A stretch of DNA of 64,000 bases from Bifidobacterium colobi (GTDB lineage: Bacteria > Actinomycetota > Actinomycetes > Actinomycetales > Bifidobacteriaceae), in contig NZ_JAFEJU010000001.1 in NCBI RefSeq assembly GCF_018555455.1, positions 248,001 through 312,000 of the forward strand, read 5' to 3'. Below are positions 24,797 to 32,759 of this stretch, piece by piece (the stretch's first letter is position 1; every line of letters starts with the position of its first letter). The position numbers and the translations under genes were made by a program. A model generated the notes under the pieces. It worked only from the letters and a program-made list of their open reading frames with translations, searched no databases and was not told the DNA's origin.

Positions 24797-26200
24797 TCAG
24801 CGGCCATGGAGCACCTCCGCAGGCTTCAGGCTCAAAATCGAGCGAATCGACGAAGCGGAAGCCAGCAGCACGGTCACTGCAAGCAGCACGAATACGAGCA
24901 CGAACACCATTGGTCGCATCGTGATGCCCGAGCCGAACACCACATGGCCTATCAGCTGTGCCACACCCGAGCCAAGTCCGGCACCGACTACAGCGCCCAG
25001 CAGCGAAATCGCCGCAGTCTCAGCCATCATCAGACGCGATACCGCGCCATCCGTGGCACCAATAGCCTTGAGCAACGCCAGTTCAGCGGATCGTTCGCCG
25101 ATTGATGCGACCATCAGATTGGCCACAGCCACGGCCGCTGCAATCAGACTCAGCACAGTCATCAGAATCATCACTGCCTGCGTCTTTTGCAGCACATTGC
25201 CTTGCAGAGCCGCCACCTGACGCACCTGCTTAGCCACAGCGCCCGGAATCACCTCTTCAATCTGGTAGGCAATCGAGCTGGGATAGGCGGTGCAGTACCA
25301 GGTTTCCCATTCGTCCTGGCTCAGCGCGGCCGGATTCTTGGCGGCCTTGCGAGCCAGGTCGTTTTCCGGGGTAGTGAGCGCCTTGACTTCGATTTTGTTC
25401 ACCGAATCGGGCAGATTCACGAGCGACTGCAGCTGATCTGAGGAGACATACATCGTACTGTTATCGTCATCGCCGGAATCGTAGACGCCGACGATCTTGA
25501 AGTCGATGGACTTATCCCCGCGCATCAGCGACACCGTACCACCGACCTGCACGGCGGCCTCATCTTCGTGGGTTTTGCCGGCATCCACACCGAGCGACTT
25601 GGCGAGGTCCTTGCCGATTACGGCTTCTTTGGTGCCGTCTTTCGGCCAGCGGCCTTGTAGCGACCACCATGAGCGCATGCCTTCCACGCCCACCACGGTG
25701 GTCTCGCCGGAAGGCAGCTTCAGCTTCTTGTTGAACCATGTGCCCACCACCGGAACGTTCTTCTGCGTGGGATAGTCAGCGAGGCTGACCGACCAACCGT
25801 TGCCTTCGGTCACCGGCTTGGTGTTGATGGCGGTGACGTGCTGGTTCAACTCAGGCGCGAAGTTCGTGATGTTGAACGCCCAGAAAATCGTCTTGATTTT
25901 GGCGGCGTCCGATTCCTTCAAGAAGGAGGTCGGGTCGCTGGCCGAGGCGGAACCGCCGGAAGTGCCAGCATCGCCGCCTTCGGTGTTGTACAGGTCGGAC
26001 ACCACGGCATCGGATTTCGGCTGCACGGTGATATTCGAACCGTAGGTGGACAGTTCGGCGTTGAGCTTATCGCCCACGTCGAATACGACGCCCAGCATCG
26101 AGACACTGACCGTGGCGGACAGGCACACGGTGAGTGCAATCAGCAGACGCCTACGCAGCTGGCGTGTGAACGACCGCGCGATCATTCGCAGAAAGAACAT
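24797..26200 (-). CDS. FtsX-type permease 1 of the iron cluster
   Basis: A 467-aa permease of the MacB/FtsX family. The N-terminal segment (LLIALTVCLSATVSVSMLGVV) is followed by an extracellular domain of about 300 residues and three C-terminal segments; the hallmark is GERSAELALLKAIGATDG near residue 370. It begins 22 bp after the DUF2318 gene and is followed by a spacer with two hairpins and then the second permease. The pair plus ATPase matches the accessory set of FTR1-P19 iron loci seen in many bacteria. Confidence 0.9.
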   Translation of the reverse strand: MFFLRMIARSFTRQLRRRLLIALTVCLSATVSVSMLGVVFDVGDKLNAELSTYGSNITVQPKSDAVVSDLYNTEGGDAGTSGGSASASDPTSFLKESDAAKIKTIFWAFNITNFAPELNQHVTAINTKPVTEGNGWSVSLADYPTQKNVPVVGTWFNKKLKLPSGETTVVGVEGMRSWWSLQGRWPKDGTKEAVIGKDLAKSLGVDAGKTHEDEAAVQVGGTVSLMRGDKSIDFKIVGVYDSGDDDNSTMYVSSDQLQSLVNLPDSVNKIEVKALTTPENDLARKAAKNPAALSQDEWETWYCTAYPSSIAYQIEEVIPGAVAKQVRQVAALQGNVLQKTQAVMILMTVLSLIAAAVAVANLMVASIGERSAELALLKAIGATDGAVSRLMMAETAAISLLGAVVGAGLGSGVAQLIGHVVFGSGITMRPMVFVLVFVLLAVTVLLASASSIRSILSLKPAEVLHGR

Positions 26201-26221
26201 GATTCTTGCCTCCTGCCTTGA

Positions 26222-27499
26222 TCACTGGAAGTGGACGCTCAGGGCATCCAGATCCGTGGTTTGGATAGTGATTTTGCCGTTGCCGGTCTTGTATGGGAAT
26301 GGAATCGGGTTGCATCCGCCCTTGAAGCCGATGGTCGCCAGGTTGATGGCCACCTCGCACTTCTTGCAGATGATCTTGCCGTTCTTCTCGTAGTAGCCGG
26401 CGTCACCGCAGTTCTCGCAGGCGTCAAGGCCAATGCCGTATGCGCCGCCGTTTTTGCGGATGATGATGAAGCGCATCACAGTGCCGTCTTTGGCCTTATA
26501 TTCGAAGCGATGCAGGTGGCCGTCCTCCACTTGGGTGAACGGGATTGTGGCCACGCCGTCCTTCAGCGAGTAAGGCTCCGGCGGCGAGAGCGTAATGGTC
26601 TGGTGAGTGGCGGCCACGCCCACAGTCAGCGTTGCGGTAACGCCGATGGCGGCGATGAGACTCCAGACAGCGGCTGCGATGGCGTGGCGGCGGAATGCCT
26701 TGTGACGACGCAATGTGGCCTCGTTCGCACCGGGCACATCGTGGGTCTTCATACGCAAGCCTGCCACCACGGAAGCCACGGCGGGAATCAGGAACACCAG
26801 TGCCTGAGCCATGATCATTGAAGAATTCTGATTGATGGACCAGGCGAGCGCCACGAACATCGTATGGTTCATCGGGAAGCCGCGCGCCTGCAAGATCTGC
26901 GCGAGGCCGGTGAAGTGTTGAATCAGCAGAATGGCCATCATGGCTACGACGGCCACCGTGAAGGATGCGCGTACCGCACTGTTGCGCATCGTGCGGAAGA
27001 TTGCGGCCACGATAATCGACATGGCCACGCCGAGCAGGAAGCCGAGCGCACGCAGCAGCATGGCCGACGTGAACGCGGTCTCACCGGGCTCGACCCAGAT
27101 GGTGAGCTGCAGAATCACGTCCGGCAGCGCATAAAACACCGTGAGCGCAATCTGCACGGCGGCCACAGCGTTGGCGATATGCATCCAGAGCTGATGCTTG
27201 GCCCAATTATGGGTGATGAGATGCGCGCACAGTACTACGGCAAGAGCGAGCACGTCGACGATAACGGCAACGATCAGCACTGGATAGTTGATGAAGGTGC
27301 GCTGGTTGATGACTGCGGTGGCTCTGAGGGCTGCGAATACGATAGCGGCGACGATGCCGATGCCAAGTCCCCACAGTCGCCAATAGGCGCTCAGCGGCTT
27401 ATCACGGCCTTCACCCACCGTAAGCATTACGCTCAGGCACATGACCAGCAACGCTGGGGCCAGCGTCCCCGGCATTACCGCAACGAATTGTTCCAGCAT
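26222..27499 (-). CDS. DUF2318-type Cys-rich membrane protein
   Basis: A 425-aa integral membrane protein with eight or nine membrane segments in the first 320 residues. The C-terminal soluble part has the cysteine pattern of DUF2318 proteins: CENCG, then CKKC about 17 residues later, and a further Cys in GGCNPIP. This arrangement is annotated as an Fe-S- or metal-binding domain in the family. The gene lies between P19 and the permeases, as in other FTR1-P19 systems, and probably handles reduction or relay of iron at the outer face of the membrane. The biochemical role is not established. Confidence 0.88.
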   Translation of the reverse strand: MLEQFVAVMPGTLAPALLVMCLSVMLTVGEGRDKPLSAYWRLWGLGIGIVAAIVFAALRATAVINQRTFINYPVLIVAVIVDVLALAVVLCAHLITHNWAKHQLWMHIANAVAAVQIALTVFYALPDVILQLTIWVEPGETAFTSAMLLRALGFLLGVAMSIIVAAIFRTMRNSAVRASFTVAVVAMMAILLIQHFTGLAQILQARGFPMNHTMFVALAWSINQNSSMIMAQALVFLIPAVASVVAGLRMKTHDVPGANEATLRRHKAFRRHAIAAAVWSLIAAIGVTATLTVGVAATHQTITLSPPEPYSLKDGVATIPFTQVEDGHLHRFEYKAKDGTVMRFIIIRKNGGAYGIGLDACENCGDAGYYEKNGKIICKKCEVAINLATIGFKGGCNPIPFPYKTGNGKITIQTTDLDALSVHFQ

Positions 27500-27581
27500 T
27501 CGCGCCCTTTCTTAGAACATGGCTTTATCGACCGAGAGCCCCTCGTGAGGAGCTATTCATTATGCCTTTTATCCGCCAAAA

Positions 27582-27601
27582 GCCCCCTCTGATGAGGGGG
27601 C
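27582..27601 (-). terminator. 8-bp GC-rich hairpin
   Basis: GCCCCCTC-tgat-GAGGGGGC is a perfect stem upstream of the DUF2318 gene and downstream of P19. On the minus strand it is followed by TTTTGGCGG, a weak T run. Confidence 0.55.
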
Positions 27602-27693
27602 CTCGTAGCGTATGCAAAATCTCCAGCAATTAAGGACGGCCTCCGGCCGGCTCAATGCTGCTCACGGCGCTGTCGCACCGTGAGTGAACGCTA

Positions 27694-27716
27694 CAAACAG
27701 TCCACTGGACTGTTTG
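27694..27716. repeat. 23-bp palindrome, copy 2
   Basis: CAAACAGTCCA-C-TGGACTGTTTG shares its inner 19 positions, apart from the centre base, with the palindrome at 6493-6515. It begins 11 bp after the P19 stop. Confidence 0.75.
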
Positions 27717-27726
27717 CTTAACGCGT

Positions 27727-28410
27727 TCACCATTGACGCGGGGTGTAATCCCAGTTGTCGAAGGTGACTTCGATCGGCTCGGTCCAGAAGTGGCCCTTCA
27801 CACCGGTCTCAGGATCGACGTGGAGCATCCAGCCCTTGGCGGCCGGGGACTCGATGGAGAGCTTGAGCTGGTAGGTGCCAGCCTTGTCGAGCTTCACGTT
27901 AGCGCCGTAGTGCGGGCCATCGGAAGCGTTCATCTGCATGAACGTACCGGAGGTGGCGGTGCCGCCCTCGACTTCCTTACCGGTGGACTTGTCGATGATG
28001 GTGTAGTTCACGGTGAGGTCCGGGATGAAATCGCCCTTGCCGTAGCCGAGCTCGGTGCCCTTCTGGTTGGCGTGAATGTCAGCCTCGAGGTGGAAGGAAG
28101 CGTCAGCAGCCTTCAGACCCATGGAAGCCGGCTCCATATCGATCGGCTGGAAGTAGACGGCACCCACGGTCAGCGGACCAGCATCCTGATCCTGCTCTTC
28201 AGCAGTGCCGGACGGGCCAACCGGAACCTCTTCGAAGCCGGCGCCGGAATCAGAGGAGGAGTCCGACTTGGAGGAGTCAGCGGACTGGGAGGAGGAGTCG
28301 GACTTGGTGTCAGACGCGGAGTTGGTGGAACCGCAGGCGGCCATAGACACAGTCATCGTGCCGGCGAGCAGCAGGCCGAGCAGAGCGGCCAGTTTCTTGT
28401 TCTTCATCAT
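27727..28410 (-). CDS. P19/Tp34-type iron-binding lipoprotein
   Basis: A 227-aa extracytoplasmic lipoprotein of the P19 (Tp34, PF10634-type) family, which binds iron or copper next to an FTR1 permease. The lipobox SMAAC sits near residue 25, followed by a Ser/Asp-rich linker of about 45 residues. The conserved core starts at GAVYFQPIDMEPASMG, with metal ligands expected from FHLEADIHANQKGTELGYG and the later GPHYGANVKL. The ATG at 28410 follows AAGGAAT; an earlier in-frame start at 28446 is unlikely. It lies between FTR1 and DUF2318, the usual order. It matches the type of locus shown in bifidobacteria to matter under iron limitation. Confidence 0.92.
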   Translation of the reverse strand: MMKNKKLAALLGLLLAGTMTVSMAACGSTNSASDTKSDSSSQSADSSKSDSSSDSGAGFEEVPVGPSGTAEEQDQDAGPLTVGAVYFQPIDMEPASMGLKAADASFHLEADIHANQKGTELGYGKGDFIPDLTVNYTIIDKSTGKEVEGGTATSGTFMQMNASDGPHYGANVKLDKAGTYQLKLSIESPAAKGWMLHVDPETGVKGHFWTEPIEVTFDNWDYTPRQW

Positions 28411-28544
28411 TTCTCTATTCCTTTTCTCTGGTGAATGGTGATTCACGTGTGATTATTGAGTTATTGATTTGCGCGGTTCGGATTGGAATCAGATCCAAGG
28501 CCGTGCCGCAAGTCTGTTTGGTTATTGGCGACTGTCGCTTACGC

Positions 28545-30338
28545 TTACTTCGCAGCCGAGGCTTTGAGCTTGCGCTGTTTGATGAAGCCGACCACGAACA
28601 GTGCAATCACTGCGATGGCGGCAATCACCTGAGCCACAATGCATTCGACGTACGGGTAGAAGCCGAGCCAATCATTGGTGGGCACGCCCTGCAGATAGTT
28701 GGCAGGCAGCGCGTCGCCTTCGATCAGTGCGTGCACACCGCCGCCGGCGAAGACAACCACAAGCACCGACATCAGAATCGACGTGACCAGGAAGAACGGG
28801 CCAATTGGGATCTTGACAGATGTGAAGCGGATGATCAGGAAGATGATCACCAGCACCACGGCCGCGGCAATACCACCAATCCACATACCCTGGGAATCCT
28901 GGCTCATCGAGTAGATGGACTGGTAGAAGATCACGGTTTCAGCACCCTCACGGAACACGGCAAGGAAGCTCAGCATGGCAAGCGACACAATCGTGCCGAA
29001 CGCCACCTTCTCACCGGCTTCGACCTGCGAGGAGACGGACTTGACGGCCGCCTCGGTCTTGTTCTTGATGTAGCGGTTCCATGCTTCCACTGAAGACTTG
29101 TTGAGCATCCAGTTGCTGGTCCACAGCAGCATGCCCATGGCGATGAGCGCGCAGATACCTTCCATGATTTCCTGCTGCGGGCCGGAGCCGCCAAACAGCA
29201 AGGTGAAGATCACGGCGATGATGCCCGAACCGGCGAGACCGGCGAGCACGCCCACGTAAATCCACTTGGTGAAGCGCTTGTTGCCGGACTTGACGAGGTA
29301 GGCCACCACAGCAGCCACCACGAGCAGGGCTTCGAGGCCTTCACGAATCAGGATCAGGAATGCCTGACCGACCGCGCTGGTGATGAATTTGGTGAAGCCG
29401 CCTTCCTTATCGGCCGCGCCACCGTCGAGGATGCCGGCATCCTCGACCAGCATGGCCTTCAGGTCGTCGATCAGCTTCTTCGTGTCTTTCAGCGATGCGC
29501 CGGTGTTCATGGCCTTGCGGCACATCTTGAACTGGTATTCCACCTGCGAGACGCGGTCGCCGCTGATGGCGTTCATCACGTTCTTCTCGAAGCCGAGCTT
29601 CTCGTAGTACTGGTAGTAAGCGTTGTTGACCAGTGTGGCACCCTTGGCGCCATCACCAGCCGCATAAGCCTTGTAGGCGTTGTCGAGAATCGGGGTCATC
29701 TCGTTGGCCACGTCGGTCCAAGAACGGTTGCCCTTGCCCGGGTTCTTCTTCTTTTTGGCGTCAAGCTCCTTGCGCTCCTTGGCCAGTTGCTTCTGCAGGG
29801 CTTCGGCGTAGGCCTTCGGCTTGGCGAGTGACGTGTTGGCGTCGAGCTGCTGGGCCGTGGCGTCAAGGTCAGCGGTCAGCGCGTCGATCTGCTGGGAGAG
29901 CTGATCATCATTGCCGGCCGTGTACGAAAGATTCTGGATGCTCTGGAACGCCTGCTGCTGGGCGAGCTGCTTATCCGCGCCGATGGTGTCGTGCACCACG
30001 GCGGTGAAGTTCGAAGCCACGTAAATCTGGTTGTAGGCAGACATGAACGCGGATGTGGAACCGGCGGTGTTGCCGTCCTTATAGGTTTTCTGGCCTTCTT
30101 TGAGCTGCTTGTCCATCGCCTTGGACACATCAGCCCAAGTGGCGTAATCCACGCTGCTGGATGAGCTGGAGGAGATGCTGCTGTCGGCGAATGCCTGCGG
30201 TACAGCGACCGCGGCAGGCGCCACGGTGGCAATCACCAAGGCGAACAGGAAAGCGAGTGCAGCCAGAACGCGCAGCTCAATCACACTGTGATGTTCAGTG
30301 GATTGCGCAGCAGATTGCATGCGGGCGCGACGAACCAT
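28545..30338 (-). CDS. FTR1-family iron permease with N-terminal extracellular domain
   Basis: A 597-aa high-affinity iron permease. A signal-anchor (about residues 22-50) is followed by a helical extracytoplasmic domain of about 270 residues and then seven membrane segments. The two iron-permease REXXE motifs are present: REGLE near residue 330 and REGAE near residue 460. The N-terminal extension is typical of bacterial FTR1 proteins that work with P19. The ATG at 30338 has AGAGGA 8 nt upstream. It is the first gene of the cluster; the 200-bp AT-rich leader (30339-30538) should hold the promoter, but I see no convincing DtxR- or Fur-type box in it. Confidence 0.93.
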   Translation of the reverse strand: MVRRARMQSAAQSTEHHSVIELRVLAALAFLFALVIATVAPAAVAVPQAFADSSISSSSSSSVDYATWADVSKAMDKQLKEGQKTYKDGNTAGSTSAFMSAYNQIYVASNFTAVVHDTIGADKQLAQQQAFQSIQNLSYTAGNDDQLSQQIDALTADLDATAQQLDANTSLAKPKAYAEALQKQLAKERKELDAKKKKNPGKGNRSWTDVANEMTPILDNAYKAYAAGDGAKGATLVNNAYYQYYEKLGFEKNVMNAISGDRVSQVEYQFKMCRKAMNTGASLKDTKKLIDDLKAMLVEDAGILDGGAADKEGGFTKFITSAVGQAFLILIREGLEALLVVAAVVAYLVKSGNKRFTKWIYVGVLAGLAGSGIIAVIFTLLFGGSGPQQEIMEGICALIAMGMLLWTSNWMLNKSSVEAWNRYIKNKTEAAVKSVSSQVEAGEKVAFGTIVSLAMLSFLAVFREGAETVIFYQSIYSMSQDSQGMWIGGIAAAVVLVIIFLIIRFTSVKIPIGPFFLVTSILMSVLVVVFAGGGVHALIEGDALPANYLQGVPTNDWLGFYPYVECIVAQVIAAIAVIALFVVGFIKQRKLKASAAK

Positions 30339-30538
30339 GCCAAATTCCTCTCTCCGAGCACGGTTTAAGAACCAAAACCAGCTTCACAAAATACAGAAAA
30401 AAATTCTTGAATAACAGTCTTGATTTTTTTGAGCGAGCGAGGTATTGGGGGCCGTTTTAGGCGCAATAATTGACGCCAATTGTCTCACCATGTGGTCTTT
30501 GAGCGCTCAGCGCTACTCTGCTTCCCGCATTGCGGACA

Positions 30539-32284
30539 TTACCGTCGTGCAATGCTGCAGAACGGAAGTGCCGCAAACAACGGCAGCGTGAAGTACACCG
30601 GAATCGGATACCAGAACAGCGCTTCGGGCGAAGCATAGAGCGACAGTACCGTGAACGCCAACAGACCATAGACGGCGAGCGCCTGCGTCGGCGTGAATCC
30701 GGCGGTCAGCCGCCCAGCGCTACTGTACCGCCCGCCATCATGACTGTCTCCGACTACGTCTGCTGGCAACGCATCACCCTTATCCGCGCCTCGCGCACGT
30801 TGCTTCCGCCGAATAGCCTGCATCATCAGTACGATACCCAGCGCAAGCGGAATCCACGTCACGTACAAGGCCATTGCCGTCAGCGGATTGTTGGCGCGCA
30901 CCCATCGGCGGATGGATTGCAGCGCATCATGCTGCCACTGCGGCTTGTGCGATGTTCCCATCAGCGCAGCCAAGTCATGTTTGATTGCGCGCAGTCGTTG
31001 TGCGGCACTCGCATCCGGCGGCAAATACGATGCCCACTGTTGCAGATATCCGGGCGTGAACAGATAGTCGGAATCAGTTGGGTAAGCAAAGTTCCTGAGC
31101 GGATCCCACCAGCCGCGCATCACACCGACATATGCCGTTACATATTCGCCCGGATTGGCGGCACCGAGCTGCACCCACACAGTCAGCGCCGCGATTTTTT
31201 GGGAGCTAGTCGGCGCTGGATGACCCGGCTCCGGCTTGGTATACAGCGTTTGGAATGTTTCGTTCGTGCGGTTGGGGTTGATGTTGGCCGCCGCCTTGTC
31301 CAAATCCATGATTGCGTTCAGCTGGTTGCGCTGAGCTGAACTGATGGCCGATGGATTATCGTGCGCGACTTGAGCAACTGGCTGAGTAATCAGTCCCCAA
31401 ACTTCGCGCCCCGGCGAAGGGTTGGCATGCGTTGCCGCGGCTGCGATGGGCGACCAGGCACCCTGGGCGAGCAGCAGGGCGGCGGCAAGGCATGCGAGCG
31501 CACGGAATCGATGGGTCGAATACCATGCGGCACTCCCCTGATTACCCTGCGTGTTCCGTTTGCGCCCAGTGCACACGGCAATCATGCCGACGCCAGCGCA
31601 CAGCACAATCAGCAAGGCGGTTCGTTTGGATGCGATGGAGGCGAACATCAGCGCGGTAACGATGACGGCGACCGGCAGCCTGCGCAGTACTGCGCCTTTT
31701 GTTCGGCAGATTTCCGCGAATATCACGGCAAACGGCAGGAAGAACACGGTGTGCAGCGAATCCTTCCCCATGGTGGCGATGGAACCGACTACCACGTAGC
31801 TGGTTGCAAGGTAAAGGAGGCTAAGCATGAGCAACCATCGAGGAGCGCCCACTTTGCGGATGTAACACAGCATGAATGCGCTGCCGGCGGCGAGCGCGGC
31901 GACTTGAGCTGCCGTGTACATGGATTGACCGGCGAGTGGAGTACCGAACAGTGTGCGGCCGGCGTCCCAGAAGAGTTTGAACATCAGCGTATCGAAGAGC
32001 GGATGCTGCGTGTAGTAGTGATGCAGGCCCGAGGCTTGGAGGTATTGCGCGAGCGTATCGTCGCGCATGGCCCCCGGCCACGTGAGAATCAGCCATGGCA
32101 GCCAGGCGAGCGCAATCAGAATGAAGTACGGCGCGAATCGAGCATGAAGCGCGGTTGTGAGACAGGAAGGGGTACGGGCGGTCAACCACTGGCGCAGCCT
32201 CACGAGTTCGAATCTCGTATCCTCCGCCAGCAATGTCATGCCCCGACCGTGAACATACGCATCACTTTGCATGTCTCCTAACAT
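30539..32284 (-). CDS. Polytopic membrane protein, DUF6020-like
   Basis: A 581-codon frame for a membrane protein with about 11 segments. WPGAMRDDTLAQYL followed by QHPLFDTLM resembles the first extracellular loop of DUF6020 and other GT-C-fold glycosyltransferase-like proteins, in which an acidic motif in that loop is catalytic. A large soluble loop (about residues 310-480) lies near the C-terminus, then two or three final segments. The 5' end is odd: codons for EDTRFELVRL are read from a 35-bp copy of the tRNA-Ser 3' end, so all ATG candidates (32284, 32272, 32239) lie upstream of a tRNA fragment and the native start may have been replaced. Role unknown; envelope glycan work is possible. 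Confidence 0.7.
   Translation of the reverse strand: MLGDMQSDAYVHGRGMTLLAEDTRFELVRLRQWLTARTPSCLTTALHARFAPYFILIALAWLPWLILTWPGAMRDDTLAQYLQASGLHHYYTQHPLFDTLMFKLFWDAGRTLFGTPLAGQSMYTAAQVAALAAGSAFMLCYIRKVGAPRWLLMLSLLYLATSYVVVGSIATMGKDSLHTVFFLPFAVIFAEICRTKGAVLRRLPVAVIVTALMFASIASKRTALLIVLCAGVGMIAVCTGRKRNTQGNQGSAAWYSTHRFRALACLAAALLLAQGAWSPIAAAATHANPSPGREVWGLITQPVAQVAHDNPSAISSAQRNQLNAIMDLDKAAANINPNRTNETFQTLYTKPEPGHPAPTSSQKIAALTVWVQLGAANPGEYVTAYVGVMRGWWDPLRNFAYPTDSDYLFTPGYLQQWASYLPPDASAAQRLRAIKHDLAALMGTSHKPQWQHDALQSIRRWVRANNPLTAMALYVTWIPLALGIVLMMQAIRRKQRARGADKGDALPADVVGDSHDGGRYSSAGRLTAGFTPTQALAVYGLLAFTVLSLYASPEALFWYPIPVYFTLPLFAALPFCSIARR
32195..32229 (+). repeat. Extra 35-bp copy of the tRNA-Ser 3' end
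   Basis: The 35 bases CAGCCTCACGAGTTCGAATC to CCGCCA are identical to the 3' end of tRNA-Ser at 32511-32545, in the same orientation, 316 bp upstream. This is the trace of a further integration or recombination event at the tRNA. Confidence 0.85.
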
Positions 32285-32457
32285 GATTGTCTAGCCTAGG
32301 TTGACCGCACACGAATACAGTGTTACTTATCAAGAATTCATACGTCGGTCTGAATTTGTTTACAGACGCGACACGCCGAATATGCATTTTCTCACAAGCT
32401 ATGGTAGGTTATTCGAGTTGCCTACGGAGCTTGCTTCTAGCAAACATCGCAGTGCAT

Positions 32458-32545
32458 GGAGGATTCGCCTAGTGGTCTATGGCGCACGCTTGGAAAGCGT
32501 GTTGGTGTAACAGCCTCACGAGTTCGAATCTCGTATCCTCCGCCA
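32458..32545 (+). tRNA. tRNA-Ser (anticodon GGA)
   Basis: The 88-nt gene has acceptor arms GGAGGAT/ATCCTCC, an anticodon stem CACGC/GCGTG with loop TTGGAAA (anticodon GGA), a long variable arm typical of tRNA-Ser, the T loop GTTCGAATC and an encoded CCA. Its 3' end is the integration site of the island that follows. Confidence 0.95.
32527..32545 (+). repeat. attL core of the island
   Basis: AATCTCGTATCCTCCGCCA, the last 19 bases of tRNA-Ser, is repeated exactly at 50668-50686. Confidence 0.85.
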
Positions 32546-32551
32546 GAAGGT

Positions 32552-32590
32552 CCCGAAAACCGTTACGAGAGAACGGTTTTCGGGCTTTTT
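32552..32590 (+). terminator. tRNA-Ser terminator, supplied by the island
   Basis: CCCGAAAACCGTT and AACGGTTTTCGGG form a perfect 13-bp stem around a 7-nt loop followed by CTTTTT. A classic intrinsic terminator starting 7 bp after the tRNA. Confidence 0.9.
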
Positions 32591-32759
32591 CGTTTTGTCG
32601 GCAAAATGCCGACAAAACCGCCGACGGAATCGCGCGGCATCATCTCCGGATAATCCCAAAAACCCGTTCGCAGGAACGAACGAATCGGCCCTACCTTGAA
32701 ACCAATGGGAACGACGACAGGACGTCGCTTCCGCAGACAATCGTTTCAGGGGAATGGGC

